DNA of 64,000 nt from [Flavobacterium] thermophilum (GTDB lineage Bacteria > Bacillota > Bacilli > Bacillales > Anoxybacillaceae), in assembly GCA_900450595.1 (NCBI GenBank), contig UGGS01000002.1, positions 186,001-250,000 of the forward strand. The letters are read 5' to 3'. Both the position numbers and the translations under genes were made by a program. Positions 30,664 to 40,832 of the stretch are shown here, piece by piece. Within the stretch, counting starts at the first letter, position 1. Every line of letters starts with the position of its first letter. The notes beneath the pieces were generated by a model that was given only the letters and a program-made list of their open reading frames with translations, had not been told where the DNA came from and ran no database searches.

Positions 30664-31316
30664 AGGAAGTGACTGCAACCGCCGCAACGGTTGAAGAAGC
30701 GGTGCAGCTCGCGCTCGCACAGCTCGGCGCTCCCCGGGAGCGCACGGACATCGTCGTGCTTGACGAAGGAAAAAAAGGCTGGTTTGGCCTGTTTGGCGGC
30801 CGGCCGGCGGTTGTAAAAGCGGTGTTGAAAATGGACCCGGTTGAGGAGACGGTGCGCTTCTTGCAGCAAGTCATTGCGCATATGGGAGCGGAAGAGGCAG
30901 ACGTCGAAGCTGTCCGCCGCGGCAAGCAAGTGACGCTCCACATCCATGGGGGGCCGGTCGGTTTGTTGATCGGCAAACACGGCCAAACATTAAATGCCCT
31001 CCAGTTTTTGGCGCAGCTTGTCGCCAATCGCCATGCGGAGGAATATGTGTCGATTGCGGTTGACGTGGAGCATTATCGCGAACGGAGGGAAAAGGCGCTT
31101 GTGGAACTGGCGCACAAACTGGCGGCTCAGGCGGTCAGGACAGGCAAAGAAGTGAGGCTGGAGCCGTTGCCCGCCCATGAACGCAAAATCATCCATGCCG
31201 CGCTGGCCGGCAATAAGCATGTCTCCACCTATTCGGTCGGAGTTGACCCGCACCGCCTTATTGTTGTTTCCCCGATAACAAGCAAAAAATCGCCAAAGAA
31301 AAGGACGCCCCTCTAA
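30660..31316 (+). CDS. jag: RNA-binding protein Jag/KhpB
   Basis: A 218-residue protein with an N-terminal Jag domain ([21 protein letters not shown], then [13 protein letters not shown]), a central KH domain ([21 protein letters not shown]) and a C-terminal R3H domain ([11 protein letters not shown]). KhpB works with KhpA in RNA binding affecting cell elongation and division. GTG start overlapping the spoIIIJ stop by four bases, so translation is probably coupled. Confidence 0.96.
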   Translation: MKEVTATAATVEEAVQLALAQLGAPRERTDIVVLDEGKKGWFGLFGGRPAVVKAVLKMDPVEETVRFLQQVIAHMGAEEADVEAVRRGKQVTLHIHGGPVGLLIGKHGQTLNALQFLAQLVANRHAEEYVSIAVDVEHYRERREKALVELAHKLAAQAVRTGKEVRLEPLPAHERKIIHAALAGNKHVSTYSVGVDPHRLIVVSPITSKKSPKKRTPL

Positions 31317-31431
31317 CGAATGTGGAGGAGGCCTCTTTTTTTGCCTTCTTTCGCTTGTGTACTTGCGGCTGGCTGGGCGAAAATGGACCGGCAATCTATT
31401 TTTCAACAGCGGGGCTGAGCGTGCCATATTG

Positions 31432-31510
31432 TTATTCACATGTGGATAAGTTAAAATTGAACTAAACAACTATGCACAGGGAGCATGCGGCTGAGAAAGG
31501 CTGTGGATAT
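31432..31510. promoter_or_regulatory. DnaA boxes upstream of mnmE
   Basis: A head-to-head pair directly abuts: TTATTCACA (31432-31440, one mismatch) and TGTGGATAA (31441-31449, perfect). A further TGTGGATAT lies at 31502-31510. The 31317-31548 gap has no other clear feature. Confidence 0.68.
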
Positions 31511-31548
31511 AGATATAGAGGAAACGGAGAAAAGCGAGGTGAAAAGCG

Positions 31549-32937
31549 GTGACACAATTGGATACGATTGCCGCCATTTCAACGCCGATGGGCGAGGGGG
31601 CGATCGCCATCGTCCGACTGAGCGGAGATGAGGCGGTGGAGATCGCTGACCGGCTGTTTCGGAGCCCGAGCGGGAAGCGGCTGAAAGACGTTCCGTCGCA
31701 TACGATCCATTACGGGCATATTGTCGATCCGAAAAGCGGCCGGGTCGTCGAAGAAGTGATGGTGTCGGTCATGCGGGCGCCGAAAACATTTACACGCGAG
31801 GACGTAGTGGAAATTAACTGCCATGGCGGATTTGTTTCCGTCAACCGCGTTTTGCAGTTAGTGCTCGCCAATGGAGCGCGGCTTGCCGAGCCGGGCGAGT
31901 TTACGAAGCGGGCGTTTTTAAACGGGCGCATCGACTTGTCCCAAGCGGAGGCGGTCATTGACTTGATTCGGGCGAAAACGGACCGGGCCATGAATGTCGC
32001 CTTGCAGCAAATGGAGGGGCGCCTTTCCAAGCTCATCCGCGAGCTGCGGCAGACGATTTTGGAGACGCTGGCGCATGTTGAAGTGAACATCGATTATCCC
32101 GAATACGATGATGTCGAGGAGATGACGCCGCGGCTGCTAAAGGAGAAGGCGCAATATGTGCGCCGGCAAATTGAAAAGCTTTTGTCGACCGCCAATCAAG
32201 GGAAAATTTTGCGCGAAGGGTTGGCCACGGTCATTATCGGACGGCCGAACGTCGGCAAGTCTTCGCTGTTAAATGCGCTCGCCCATGAAAATCGGGCGAT
32301 CGTCACCGATATCCCAGGGACGACGCGCGATGTCATTGAGGAGTATGTCAACGTCCGCGGCGTGCCGCTCCGCTTGATTGATACGGCCGGCATCCGGGAA
32401 ACGGAAGATGTTGTCGAACGAATCGGCGTCGAGCGCTCCCGGCAAATGTTGAAGCGGGCCGATTTAATTTTGCTCGTTTTAAACTACCACGAACCGCTGA
32501 CAGAAGAAGATGAACGGCTGTTTACGATGACGGAAGGGATGGATGTCATCGTCATTGTGAATAAGACCGATTTGCCCAAGCAGATTGACATGGAGCGCGT
32601 GAACGAGCTGGCGGCCGGCCGTCCGGTCGTGGCGACGTCGTTGCTGCGCGAACAAGGAATTGATGAATTGGAACAGGCGATTGCTGACTTATTTTTCGGC
32701 GGCGAACTGGAAGCCGGCGATTTAACATACGTCTCCAACTCCCGCCATATCGCCTTGCTCGAGCAGGCGAAACAGGCGATTGACGATGCCTTGGCCGGCA
32801 TTGACGCCGGCATGCCGGTCGATCTTGTGCAAATCGATTTGCGCCGGGCGTGGGAGCTGCTTGGCGAAATCGTGGGTGATACAGTGCACGAAAGTTTGAT
32901 TGATCAGCTGTTTGCTCAATTTTGTTTAGGAAAATAA
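31549..32937 (+). CDS. mnmE: tRNA uridine-5-carboxymethylaminomethyl modification GTPase MnmE
   Basis: The 462-residue GTPase modifies wobble U34 together with MnmG. The N-terminal folate-binding domain ([22 protein letters not shown]) is followed by a helical domain with an inserted G domain ([28 protein letters not shown]) and ends in the invariant CLGK motif. GTG start (31549) after GCGAGGTGAAAAGCG. mnmG follows 17 bp later. Confidence 0.98.
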   Translation: MTQLDTIAAISTPMGEGAIAIVRLSGDEAVEIADRLFRSPSGKRLKDVPSHTIHYGHIVDPKSGRVVEEVMVSVMRAPKTFTREDVVEINCHGGFVSVNRVLQLVLANGARLAEPGEFTKRAFLNGRIDLSQAEAVIDLIRAKTDRAMNVALQQMEGRLSKLIRELRQTILETLAHVEVNIDYPEYDDVEEMTPRLLKEKAQYVRRQIEKLLSTANQGKILREGLATVIIGRPNVGKSSLLNALAHENRAIVTDIPGTTRDVIEEYVNVRGVPLRLIDTAGIRETEDVVERIGVERSRQMLKRADLILLVLNYHEPLTEEDERLFTMTEGMDVIVIVNKTDLPKQIDMERVNELAAGRPVVATSLLREQGIDELEQAIADLFFGGELEAGDLTYVSNSRHIALLEQAKQAIDDALAGIDAGMPVDLVQIDLRRAWELLGEIVGDTVHESLIDQLFAQFCLGK

Positions 32938-32954
32938 GCAAGGAGGAAACAAGC

Positions 32955-34844
32955 ATGGATTACCAAGGAGGATCGTATGACGTCATCGTCGTCGGCGCCG
33001 GCCATGCCGGCTGTGAAGCGGCATTGGCGGCCGCGCGCATCGGGGCGAAAACGCTCGTCATCACCCTTAACCTTGATATGATTGCGTTCATGCCGTGCAA
33101 CCCGTCGATCGGCGGCCCGGCAAAAGGGATCGTCGTGCGTGAAATCGACGCTCTCGGCGGGGAAATGGGAAGAAACATCGATAAAACATACATTCAAATC
33201 CGGATGCTCAACACCGGGAAAGGCCCGGCCGTGCGCGCGCTGAGGGCCCAGGCTGATAAAGTGCTGTACCAGCGGGAAATGAAGAAGACGCTTGAAAGGC
33301 AGGAAAACTTGACGCTGCTGCAGGGCAAAGTCGAGCGGCTCATCGTGGAAGACGGCGTCTGCAAAGGCGTCGTTACGCAAACGGGGGCTCATTATTACGC
33401 CAAGGCGGTCGTCATCACAACCGGGACGTTTTTGCGCGGGGAGATTATCATTGGCGACATTAAATATTCGAGCGGACCGAACAATCAGCAGCCGTCGATC
33501 AAGCTGTCCGAGCATTTAGAGGAGCTTGGGTTTAAGCTCGTCCGCTTTAAAACGGGCACGCCGCCGCGCGTCAACAGCCGGACGATCGATTACAGCAAAA
33601 CGGAAATTCAGCCGGGCGACGAAGAGCCGCGGGCGTTTTCGTACGAGACGACAACATACATCACGGATCAGCTGCCGTGCTGGCTGACGTACACGACGGA
33701 GGAAACGCACCGAATCATCGATGAAAATTTGCATTTGTCGCCGATGTACTCCGGCATGATTAAAGGAACCGGACCGCGCTATTGCCCATCGATCGAAGAT
33801 AAAGTCGTTCGGTTCCATGACAAGCCGCGCCATCAAATTTTCCTCGAGCCGGAGGGGCGGGAAACGGAAGAAGTGTACGTGCAAGGACTGTCAACGAGCC
33901 TGCCAGAACATATTCAGCGCAAGCTTCTTGAAACGATTCCGGGGCTTGAGAAAGCGCAGCTCATGCGGGCGGGATATGCGATCGAGTACGATGCGATCGT
34001 GCCGACCCAGCTCTGGCCGACGCTCGAGACGAAGCTTGTGAAAAACTTGTATACCGCAGGGCAAATCAACGGTACGTCCGGCTATGAAGAAGCGGCGGGC
34101 CAAGGCATTATGGCCGGCATTAACGCCGCCCACCGTGCGCTCGGCCGCGAGGAGATCATTTTAAGCCGTTCGGACGCCTATATTGGCGTCTTAATCGACG
34201 ACTTGGTGACGAAAGGGACGAACGAGCCGTACCGCTTGCTCACCTCGCGCGCTGAATATCGGTTGTTGCTCCGCCACGACAACGCCGATTTGCGCCTGAC
34301 CGAGCTCGGCTATCGGATCGGCCTCATTTCCGAAGAGCGGTATCAAAAATTTTTGGCGAAAAAAGAGGCGATCGAGCGGGAGAAAAAGCGGCTGCAAACG
34401 GTGATCATCAAACCGACGCCAAAAGTGCAGGAAGTCATCCGCGAAGCGGGCGGAAGCGAGCTGAAAGACGGCATCCGCGCCGCTGATTTGCTCCGGCGTC
34501 CGGAAATGACGTATGAACATATTCGAAAACTGGCGCCGGCGGACGAGGACATCGCTCCGGAAGTGGCCGAGCAAGTCGAAATTCAAATCAAGTACGAAGG
34601 CTACATCCAAAAATCGCTGCAGGAAGTCGAGCGGCTCAAAAAAATGGAAAACAAAAAAATCCCGGAAGATATCGATTACGACGCCATCCAAGGGCTGGCG
34701 ACCGAGGCGCGGCAAAAACTGAAGCAAGTGCGGCCGCTCTCAATTGCCCAGGCATCGCGCATTTCCGGCGTCAATCCCGCCGATATTTCGATATTATTAG
34801 TGTATTTGGAACAAGGAAGAATCGCGCGCGTGTCGAATGAATAA
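32955..34844 (+). CDS. mnmG: tRNA uridine-5-carboxymethylaminomethyl modification enzyme MnmG
   Basis: An FAD-dependent partner of MnmE, 629 residues. The N-terminal dinucleotide fold [23 protein letters not shown]-type segment ([21 protein letters not shown]) and C-terminal helical domain ([19 protein letters not shown]) are intact. The ATG at 32955 follows AGCAAGGAGGAAACAAGC; an upstream in-frame ATG at 32922 lies within mnmE and lacks a ribosome site. Confidence 0.98.
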   Translation: MDYQGGSYDVIVVGAGHAGCEAALAAARIGAKTLVITLNLDMIAFMPCNPSIGGPAKGIVVREIDALGGEMGRNIDKTYIQIRMLNTGKGPAVRALRAQADKVLYQREMKKTLERQENLTLLQGKVERLIVEDGVCKGVVTQTGAHYYAKAVVITTGTFLRGEIIIGDIKYSSGPNNQQPSIKLSEHLEELGFKLVRFKTGTPPRVNSRTIDYSKTEIQPGDEEPRAFSYETTTYITDQLPCWLTYTTEETHRIIDENLHLSPMYSGMIKGTGPRYCPSIEDKVVRFHDKPRHQIFLEPEGRETEEVYVQGLSTSLPEHIQRKLLETIPGLEKAQLMRAGYAIEYDAIVPTQLWPTLETKLVKNLYTAGQINGTSGYEEAAGQGIMAGINAAHRALGREEIILSRSDAYIGVLIDDLVTKGTNEPYRLLTSRAEYRLLLRHDNADLRLTELGYRIGLISEERYQKFLAKKEAIEREKKRLQTVIIKPTPKVQEVIREAGGSELKDGIRAADLLRRPEMTYEHIRKLAPADEDIAPEVAEQVEIQIKYEGYIQKSLQEVERLKKMENKKIPEDIDYDAIQGLATEARQKLKQVRPLSIAQASRISGVNPADISILLVYLEQGRIARVSNE

Positions 34845-34867
34845 ATCATGAGGGAAAGGATTGGCAT

Positions 34868-35584
34868 ATGGAGGCGACACAATTTCAATCCATGCTCGAA
34901 GAGAGAGGGATTTCCCTCTCTTCCCGGGCGCTTGCGCAGTTTGAGCGCTATTATGAACTGCTTGTGGAATGGAATGAGAAAATGAATTTGACTGCCATTA
35001 CGGACAAGCCCGGCGTCTATGTAAAGCATTTTTTTGATTCGGTTTCTCCGGCTTTCTATTACAATTTTTCCGCGCCTATATCGCTTTGCGATGTCGGCGC
35101 CGGGGCGGGGTTTCCGAGCATTCCGCTCAAAATTTGCTTTCCGCAGCTGCGCATCTCGATCGTCGATTCGCTGCAAAAGCGCATCCGCTTTTTGGAGCAT
35201 CTCGCAGCAGAGCTGGAACTTGCGGATGTAGCGCTGTACCATGACCGCGCCGAGACGTTCGCCCGCCAAAAGGGGATGCGCGAATCGTTCGATGTCGTCA
35301 CGGCTAGAGCGGTGGCGCGCATGCCGGTGCTTGCCGAACTTTGTCTTCCGCTTGTGAAGACAGGCGGTACATTCATTGCGATGAAAGCTGCCTCAGCGCC
35401 GGAAGAGCTGAAAGAGGGGGAGAAGGCAATTTCTGTGCTTGGCGGGGAGGTGGCGGCGGTGGAAACGTTCATGCTGCCGTTCGAAGAGGGCGAACGGACG
35501 ATCATTTTCGTCCGCAAAACGAAAAAGACGCCGGCTCGATATCCGCGCAAGCCGGGAATGCCGAGCAAACAACCGATTCAATAA
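34868..35584 (+). CDS. rsmG: 16S rRNA (guanine527-N7)-methyltransferase RsmG
   Basis: The 238-residue SAM-dependent methyltransferase (GidB) has the motif I loop [16 protein letters not shown] and the segment [15 protein letters not shown]. It methylates G527 near the ribosome decoding site. ATG at 34868 after GGGAAAGGATTGGCAT. Third gene of the mnmE-mnmG-rsmG set. Confidence 0.97.
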   Translation: MEATQFQSMLEERGISLSSRALAQFERYYELLVEWNEKMNLTAITDKPGVYVKHFFDSVSPAFYYNFSAPISLCDVGAGAGFPSIPLKICFPQLRISIVDSLQKRIRFLEHLAAELELADVALYHDRAETFARQKGMRESFDVVTARAVARMPVLAELCLPLVKTGGTFIAMKAASAPEELKEGEKAISVLGGEVAAVETFMLPFEEGERTIIFVRKTKKTPARYPRKPGMPSKQPIQ

Positions 35585-35725
35585 AACCCCTTGCAGACGG
35601 CGCGGGGGTCCGTCCCTCCGCTTTGCGTCCTATGCCAAGGGAAACAAAAGACGGCCTAAAGCAGCGGCGTATGCCGGGCAAAACAGAGAATATCGGCCAA
35701 GTATGTCCAAAGGTGGTGTAGGGGG

Positions 35726-36571
35726 ATGAAGCATCCGTTTTCGCGCTTGTTCAGCTTTGGAGAAAAAGAGCAAGAAGAAATGGGAGAAGACAAAGACCGG
35801 GAAGAAGTGCGCCATATTCCCGTTTCCAGCATTATTCCAAACCGTTTCCAACCGCGCGCTGTGTTCGATGAGGAGAAAATCGATGAATTGGCGTTGACGA
35901 TCCGCACGCATGGCATTATTCAACCGATCGTTGTGCGTGAATGCGGAAACGGCCAATTTGAAATCATTGCCGGCGAGCGGAGATGGCGGGCGGTGCAAAA
36001 GCTTGGCTGGACGGAAATCCCCGCTATTGTGAAAAACTTAAACGACAAAGAAACCGCCTCCGTCGCCCTCATCGAAAACCTACAACGCGAGGAATTGACG
36101 CCGATCGAAGAGGCGATGGCGTACGCCAGGCTGATCGAGCTGCACGATTTGACGCAGGAGGCGCTCGCCCAGCGCCTTGGCAAGGGGCAATCAACGATCG
36201 CCAACAAGCTGCGTCTCCTAAAACTCCCTCAGGAAGTGCAAGAGGCGCTGTTGCAGCGGACGATCACTGAGCGCCACGCACGCGCGTTAATTGTGTTGAA
36301 AGATAAAGAGAAACAGCTGAAACTGTTGCAAGAAATCATCGACAAACAGCTCAACGTCAAGCAGACGGAAGACAGGGTCGTCAAGATGCTCGAGGCTGGC
36401 GAGCGAAAGCCGAAGCCGAAACGGAAGGCGTTCAGCCGCGATATGCGTATCGCCGTCAACACGATCCGCCAATCGCTCTCCATGGTGGAAAACAGCGGCG
36501 TATCCGTCCATTCCGAAGAAGAGGAATTTGACGATTACTATCAAATTACGATTCGCATCGCGAAAAAATAA
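35726..36571 (+). CDS. noc: Nucleoid occlusion protein Noc
   Basis: The 281-residue ParB-family CTP-binding clamp links specific chromosomal sites to the membrane to block septation over DNA. The N-terminus [12 protein letters not shown] is an amphipathic membrane-targeting helix. The CTP-binding motif [21 protein letters not shown] box and a helix-turn-helix ([20 protein letters not shown]) follow. It is distinguished from Spo0J by this N-terminus and by the second paralogue downstream. ATG after GTGTAGGGGG. Confidence 0.95.
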   Translation: MKHPFSRLFSFGEKEQEEMGEDKDREEVRHIPVSSIIPNRFQPRAVFDEEKIDELALTIRTHGIIQPIVVRECGNGQFEIIAGERRWRAVQKLGWTEIPAIVKNLNDKETASVALIENLQREELTPIEEAMAYARLIELHDLTQEALAQRLGKGQSTIANKLRLLKLPQEVQEALLQRTITERHARALIVLKDKEKQLKLLQEIIDKQLNVKQTEDRVVKMLEAGERKPKPKRKAFSRDMRIAVNTIRQSLSMVENSGVSVHSEEEEFDDYYQITIRIAKK

Positions 36572-36589
36572 TCATCAAGTCGCCTTTTG

Positions 36590-36620
36590 CCTCATCAAGC
36601 GCAGCTGATGGGGTTTTTTT
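36590..36620 (+). terminator. Terminator of noc
   Basis: CCTCATCA-AGCGCAGC-TGATGGGG followed by a seven-T run, about 20 bp after the noc stop. Confidence 0.85.
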
Positions 36621-36698
36621 CTTTCAGAAAACAAAGTCATTTTCCTTTTTTCATGGTAAAATAGAATTTACGAGTAAGGAATAGAGGTAGGTGGCACC

Positions 36699-37460
36699 GT
36701 GGGCAAAGTCATTGCTATTGCAAATCAGAAAGGCGGAGTCGGAAAAACGACAACAGCTGTCAACCTGTCGGCCTGTTTGGCGCATCTCGGAAAAAAAGTG
36801 CTGCTCGTTGACGCCGATCCGCAAGGAAACGCGACAAGCGGCATCGGCATTGAAAAAGGCGATGTCGACGAATGCATTTATAATGTCATTATTGGCGATA
36901 TGAAGGCGAAAGAGGTCATTCGGCCGACGAACATTGAAAACTTATATGTCATCCCGGCGACGATCCAACTTGCCGGTGCAGAAATTGAGCTTGTTTCGGT
37001 CATTTCCCGAGAAATCCGGCTCAAAAATGCGCTTGAGCCGCTGAAAGCCATGTACGACTTTATCATTATCGATTGCCCCCCTTCGCTAGGGCTGCTGACG
37101 CTGAATGCGCTGACGGCGGCCGATTCCGTCATGATTCCCGTCCAGTGCGAATATTATGCGCTTGAAGGGCTCAGCCAGCTGCTGAACACGATTCGGCTTG
37201 TGCAGCGCCACTTAAACTATAATTTGCGCCTCGAAGGCGTCTTGTTGACCATGCTCGATGCGCGGACGAATTTAGGGTTGCAAGTCATTCAGGAGGTCAA
37301 AAAGTATTTTCGCGAAATGGTGTACGAAACGATCATCCCGAGAAACGTGCGGCTGAGCGAAGCGCCAAGCCACGGCAAGCCGGTGATTTTGTACGATGTC
37401 AAATCGCGGGGGGCGGAAGTGTATTTAGAGTTGGCGAAGGAGGTGCTTGAGCGTGGCTAA
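36699..37460 (+). CDS. soj: Chromosome partitioning ATPase Soj (ParA)
   Basis: A 253-residue Walker-type ParA ATPase: deviant P-loop [21 protein letters not shown] switch I and DCPPSLG Walker B. In Bacillus it regulates DnaA and assists origin segregation with Spo0J. GTG start at 36699 after GAGGTAGGTGGCACC. Overlaps the ribosome-site region of spo0J, so the two form an operon. A Noc-site-like palindrome lies at 37002-37015. Confidence 0.97.
   Translation: MGKVIAIANQKGGVGKTTTAVNLSACLAHLGKKVLLVDADPQGNATSGIGIEKGDVDECIYNVIIGDMKAKEVIRPTNIENLYVIPATIQLAGAEIELVSVISREIRLKNALEPLKAMYDFIIIDCPPSLGLLTLNALTAADSVMIPVQCEYYALEGLSQLLNTIRLVQRHLNYNLRLEGVLLTMLDARTNLGLQVIQEVKKYFREMVYETIIPRNVRLSEAPSHGKPVILYDVKSRGAEVYLELAKEVLERG
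37002..37015. promoter_or_regulatory. Candidate Noc-binding site
   Basis: ATTTCCCGAGAAAT differs from the Bacillus Noc-site consensus ATTTCCCGGGAAAT at one central base. It is inside soj. A weaker TTCCCGGGAA core lies at about 39305-39314. Confidence 0.55.
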
Positions 37461-38313
37461 AGGTCTTGGCAAAGGCATTAATGCGCTGTTTCACAACCTC
37501 GAACTCGACGGAAAAGAGGGAGTGGTGCAGGAGGTCAGCATTCATGTCCTTCATCCGAATCCATACCAGCCGCGGAAAACATTTCAGCCCGAAACGATCG
37601 AAGAGTTAAAACAGTCCATTTTGCAGCACGGCATTTTGCAGCCGCTCATCGTCCGCCGGTCGGTCAAAGGGTTTGAAATTGTCGTCGGCGAGCGGCGCTA
37701 CCGGGCGGCAAAAGAGGCGAACCTGCAGTTTGTGCCGGTCGTCGTGCGCGAACTGACCGATGAACAAATGATGGAGTTTGCCCTTTTGGAAAACTTGCAG
37801 CGCGAAGATTTGAACCCGATTGAAGAAGCGATGGCTTATAAAATGTTGATGGACAAACTGCATCTGACCCAGGAGGAAGTCGCCAGCCGCGTCGGAAAGA
37901 GCCGCCCGCACGTCGCCAATCATGTGCGCCTCTTGTCGCTTCCTCCCGACGCGCAAAAACTGCTTGCCGATGGAACGCTGTCAATGGGCCATGGACGTGC
38001 GCTGCTCGGGCTGAAGCAAAAAAGCAAAATGAAGTTCGTGATCGAGCGGATTGTCCGCGACGGGCTGAACGTCCGCCAGCTCGAGAAACTGATCCGGCAA
38101 ATCAACGAAAATGTTTCACGTGAAACATCGAAACGGAAACCGCCGGAAAAAAGCGTGTTTCTCCGTGAGAGCGAATCGCTGTTGCGCGAAAAATTCGGCA
38201 CAAACGTCACGATCAAACAGACGAAGAAAAAGGGGAAAATTGAAATCGAGTTTTTTTCTCCGGAAGACTTGCAAAGAATATTGGAACTGCTTGATGTGCA
38301 GTTCGACGAGTAG
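37453..38313 (+). CDS. spo0J: Chromosome partitioning protein Spo0J (ParB)
   Basis: The 286-residue CTP-dependent clamp loads at parS and recruits SMC. The N-terminus [13 protein letters not shown] contains the Soj-stimulating basic peptide. The CTP motif [21 protein letters not shown] and helix-turn-helix ([21 protein letters not shown]) follow. GTG at 37453 is 7 bases from GAAGGAGGTG; a TTG two codons upstream is too close to the ribosome site. A perfect parS lies within the gene, as in B. subtilis. Confidence 0.97.
   Translation: MAKGLGKGINALFHNLELDGKEGVVQEVSIHVLHPNPYQPRKTFQPETIEELKQSILQHGILQPLIVRRSVKGFEIVVGERRYRAAKEANLQFVPVVVRELTDEQMMEFALLENLQREDLNPIEEAMAYKMLMDKLHLTQEEVASRVGKSRPHVANHVRLLSLPPDAQKLLADGTLSMGHGRALLGLKQKSKMKFVIERIVRDGLNVRQLEKLIRQINENVSRETSKRKPPEKSVFLRESESLLREKFGTNVTIKQTKKKGKIEIEFFSPEDLQRILELLDVQFDE
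38112..38127. promoter_or_regulatory. parS: parS site, perfect consensus
   Basis: TGTTTCACGTGAAACA, an exact 16-bp palindrome, in the 3' part of spo0J about 9 kb from oriC. Confidence 0.97.
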
Positions 38314-38315
38314 AG

Positions 38316-38346
38316 CGGCCTGGCAATAAGGGCCGGTTTATTTTTG
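38316..38346 (+). terminator. Terminator of soj-spo0J
   Basis: CGGCC-TGGCAATAAG-GGCCG followed by GTTTATTTTTG, directly after the spo0J stop. Confidence 0.75.
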
Positions 38347-38371
38347 CTGGAGCTAGAGAGGGTTGAACATC

Positions 38372-38584
38372 ATGGTATTGCTAGGAACGATTGTGAACGG
38401 GATCAGCATTGTAGCCGGGGCATTGATTGGAAAATGGTTTCACCGCATTCCCGAACGGGTAAAAGAGACGGTGATGGGAGGAATCGGGCTGAATATGCTC
38501 GGTTTGACGAACATTCGCGTGGCGAATTTGCTGCCGAGCATTCTTGTCGTGGCGGCTGCCGTGTGTGTTCTTTCATTCGTCTAA
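38372..38584 (+). pseudogene. DUF554 membrane protein with internal deletion
   Basis: The 70-codon frame from ATG 38372 reads MVLLGTIVNGISIVAGALIG with a following IPERVKETVMGGIGL, the N-terminus of DUF554 integral membrane proteins (usually about 230 residues). It then jumps directly to NMLGLTNIRVANLLPSILV, which resembles the C-terminus of the same family. About 150 internal residues with several membrane helices would be missing, without a frame break. It may be a decayed remnant rather than a working gene, or a minimal two-helix protein. An AGAGAGGG site precedes it, so it may still be translated. Confidence 0.65.
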
Positions 38585-38670
38585 TAGACGGCCGCCTCTT
38601 CGGCCGAGAGCGGACAAACGACGTCCGTGCAGAGGGAGCGCCTAAACCGGGCGTTCAAGGCGCGCAAAAG

Positions 38671-38712
38671 AAATCCCCTCTTTAAGAACAACAGCCGGAT
38701 GAGAGGGGATTT
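38671..38712. terminator. Bidirectional hairpin between the DUF554 remnant and yyaC
   Basis: AATCCCCTC pairs with GAGGGGATT across a 23-base interval, and T/A runs flank it on both sides. Confidence 0.6.
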
Positions 38713-38718
38713 TGCTGT

Positions 38719-39339
38719 TTACCATAAGGAATGCCGGTCTTTCAGAAGCGGTTGGGCGCCTCGCTCTTTGCGGATGATGTGCCGCTCCGCTTCATAAATG
38801 CCGTTGGCGATCGTTTTCGCCATATTCATGACGAGATGAAGACGCGTATTTTGCAAGACGAAAAATTCCATAAACCCGCTCACATTGACGACTCCAGTAA
38901 TATGGGCGTCGCCGACAGGGGGAAGTTGCTTGTTCACTCCGGCTCCGGGGCGAACCGGCCCTTTCGACACGGTGATGGCCCCGACGCTTTTCAACCGTCC
39001 GAGGCAAGCGTCGACAGCGATGATAAACGGATCGCGATGAATCAGCTGAATGGCCCCCACTTTTTCTTCCAAGTTGACCGCATGAATCGGCTCTTCAAGC
39101 GTTCCGTATACGTGAAAACGGGCCAATGGCTTCTCCTTCAGCATCGTGCCGACGAGCGGTCCAAGCGAATCGCCGGTCGAACGGTCCGTGCCGATGCAGA
39201 CGACGGCAATCGGTTGAACGAGCGGATCGGGAAGCAGCGAAGTGATTCGCCAGGCGATGGACGATGCCGCCCCCTGTTCATCATAAAAAACGCGATCCCT
39301 TTCTTCCCGGGAAGAGAAAAATATCGACGGTATGCTCAT
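38719..39339 (-). CDS. yyaC: Spore protein YyaC (DUF1256, GPR-like fold)
   Basis: A 206-residue protein of the YyaC family, related in fold to the germination protease GPR: PIAVVCIGTDRSTGDSLGPLVGTML and HAVNLEEKVGAIQ. Function is unknown; in B. subtilis the gene is forespore-expressed and lies at this same place. The ATG at 39339 is 8 bases from TAGGAG. The upstream sequence TGTATA, 17 bp, GTATACT resembles a sigma-G promoter, though weakly. It runs against replication, between spo0J and mscS. Confidence 0.9.
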   Translation of the reverse strand: MSIPSIFFSSREERDRVFYDEQGAASSIAWRITSLLPDPLVQPIAVVCIGTDRSTGDSLGPLVGTMLKEKPLARFHVYGTLEEPIHAVNLEEKVGAIQLIHRDPFIIAVDACLGRLKSVGAITVSKGPVRPGAGVNKQLPPVGDAHITGVVNVSGFMEFFVLQNTRLHLVMNMAKTIANGIYEAERHIIRKERGAQPLLKDRHSLW

Positions 39340-39526
39340 GCGATTCACTCCTACTTTCGGTTCAAAATTATTAACAGTATACGGAAAATAAAAGAATCAT
39401 ATACATCTCGATGTTTGTTTTCTTGTCTTTTCTTTTTCGCCCGCTGCCTGCATTTGACTACAAATCGGCGGTCCATCTTGTTAAAATAAAAGCGCAGAAT
39501 AGAAAAAGGTTGAGGTGTCGTCAACA

Positions 39527-40426
39527 TTGAATGCGATGGAAAAAACGGTTAACCGGCTGCTCGAGCTGTTGACGAATGAGGAGCTATGGCTTCGAATTGG
39601 AACAGGGGCGCTTAAGATTGTTCTTATCCTACTCATATGCGCCGCAGCAGTGAAAGTGTTGAAAATAGCCGTTCATAATATGTTCAAAGTGCGGGAGAAA
39701 GCACCGATCCGCATTTCGGAACGGCGAGAGATGACGTTAACGCGGCTGTTAGACAATGTGATTACGTACGTACTATATTTTATTGCGCTGTTGATGATTT
39801 TAGATACGTTTGGTGTTCCGGTCAAAGCGTTGTTGGCTGGGGCCGGGGTTGTTGGCCTGGCCGTCGGCTTCGGGGCGCAAAGCTTAGTAAAAGACATCAT
39901 CACCGGGTTTTTCATCATTTTTGAAGACCAGTTTGCGGTCGGCGATTACGTCCGCATCGGCAATTTTGAAGGGTATGTGGAAGAGATCGGGCTTCGGGTG
40001 ACGAAAATTAAAAGCTGGACGGGAGAAGTGCATATTTTGCCTAACGGCAGCATTACGCAAGTGACGAACTATTCACTTCACAACAGTTTGGCGGTAGTGG
40101 ACATCAGCATCTCCTATGAAGAAGATATTGAAGAGGCGGAAAAAGCGATTCGTGAACTGCTGCCGCAGTTGCCGGACAAATACGAGGATATGGTCGCACC
40201 GCCGCAGTTGCTTGGCGTGCAAAACTTAGTGAACTCGGAAATGGTGCTTCGTATTACATGTGAAACGAAGCCGATGTGCCATGTCGGTGTGGCAAGAGCC
40301 ATCCGCAAAGAAGTAAAGATGCTTTTAGACGAACGCGGAATCGAAATGGCATACCCAAGGTTCGTGTTGCATCGGCGAAGCGGGGAGGACCCGCTCGATG
40401 CCAAATGGCAAGGGCAGCAATCATGA
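39527..40426 (+). CDS. mscS: Small-conductance mechanosensitive channel MscS family
   Basis: About 299 residues with three membrane helices (GTGALKIVLILLICAAAVKVL; VITYVLYFIALLMILDTFGV; ALLAGAGVVGLAVGFGAQSLV). The third is the pore-lining helix, with the usual G/A packing. A beta domain (DQFAVGDYVRIGNFEGYVEEI) and cytoplasmic vestibule follow. Opens under membrane tension to release osmolytes. The start is uncertain: TTG at 39527 is 9 bases from GAGGTG, GTG at 39515 overlaps that site, and ATG at 39536 is more distant. Confidence 0.92.
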   Translation: MNAMEKTVNRLLELLTNEELWLRIGTGALKIVLILLICAAAVKVLKIAVHNMFKVREKAPIRISERREMTLTRLLDNVITYVLYFIALLMILDTFGVPVKALLAGAGVVGLAVGFGAQSLVKDIITGFFIIFEDQFAVGDYVRIGNFEGYVEEIGLRVTKIKSWTGEVHILPNGSITQVTNYSLHNSLAVVDISISYEEDIEEAEKAIRELLPQLPDKYEDMVAPPQLLGVQNLVNSEMVLRITCETKPMCHVGVARAIRKEVKMLLDERGIEMAYPRFVLHRRSGEDPLDAKWQGQQS

Positions 40427-40445
40427 CAATCATGGGGGTGAGCGG

Positions 40446-40643
40446 ATGGAAGAGAAGGAATTTGGCTTGTATGATATCGTTGAGATGAAAAAGCCGCACC
40501 CGTGCGGCACGAACCGTTGGAAAGTGATCCGCTTAGGCGCGGATATCCGCATCAAATGCGAGGGGTGCGCCCACAGCGTTCTGTTGCCGCGCAAAGAGTT
40601 TATTCGCAAAATGAAAAAAGTGTTAGTCAGGCATGAAGAATGA
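40446..40643 (+). CDS. DUF951 family small protein
   Basis: A 65-residue protein, KPHPCGTNRWKVIRLGADIRIKCEGCAHSVLLPRKEF, matching DUF951. Two C-x-x-C-like elements (PHPCG, CEGC) suggest zinc binding and an SH3-like fold; no experimental role is known to me. Often found between mscS and ychF, as here. ATG at 40446 after GGGGGTGAGCGG. Confidence 0.9.
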   Translation: MEEKEFGLYDIVEMKKPHPCGTNRWKVIRLGADIRIKCEGCAHSVLLPRKEFIRKMKKVLVRHEE

Positions 40644-40644
40644 C

Positions 40645-40809
40645 AAAAGGGGCTGATCCAAAAGAGCGGTAACGCTCCTATCTGGAGCAGCATGGAAACA
40701 TAGACCGCCACGAAACATCCGGTAAAGCCAAGGGTTTCAGGAGGGGGTCTCTTTCCCATACTTCGGTTGCATCTTATCAAAAAGGGGCTTTTGCGTCAGC
40801 CCCTCTTTT
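40645..40809. repeat. Short element with terminal inverted repeats
   Basis: About 165 bp with ends AAAAGGGGCTGATCCAAAAG (40645-40664) and, inverted, AAAAGAGGGGCTGACGCAAAAG (complement of 40788-40809). The ends resemble those of 2889-3019. A GAGCG-GTAA-CGCTC hairpin lies just inside the left end; no coding sequence. Looks like a miniature transposable element or an IS remnant; it may also act as terminator for the gene before it. Confidence 0.5.
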
Positions 40810-40832
40810 GCTGGACAGGGAGGGGAGAATCG

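Noticed and set aside
39360..39526. TTGACT with TAAAAT upstream of mscS as promoter
   Set aside because: The spacing is 22 bp, too long for a standard sigma-A promoter.
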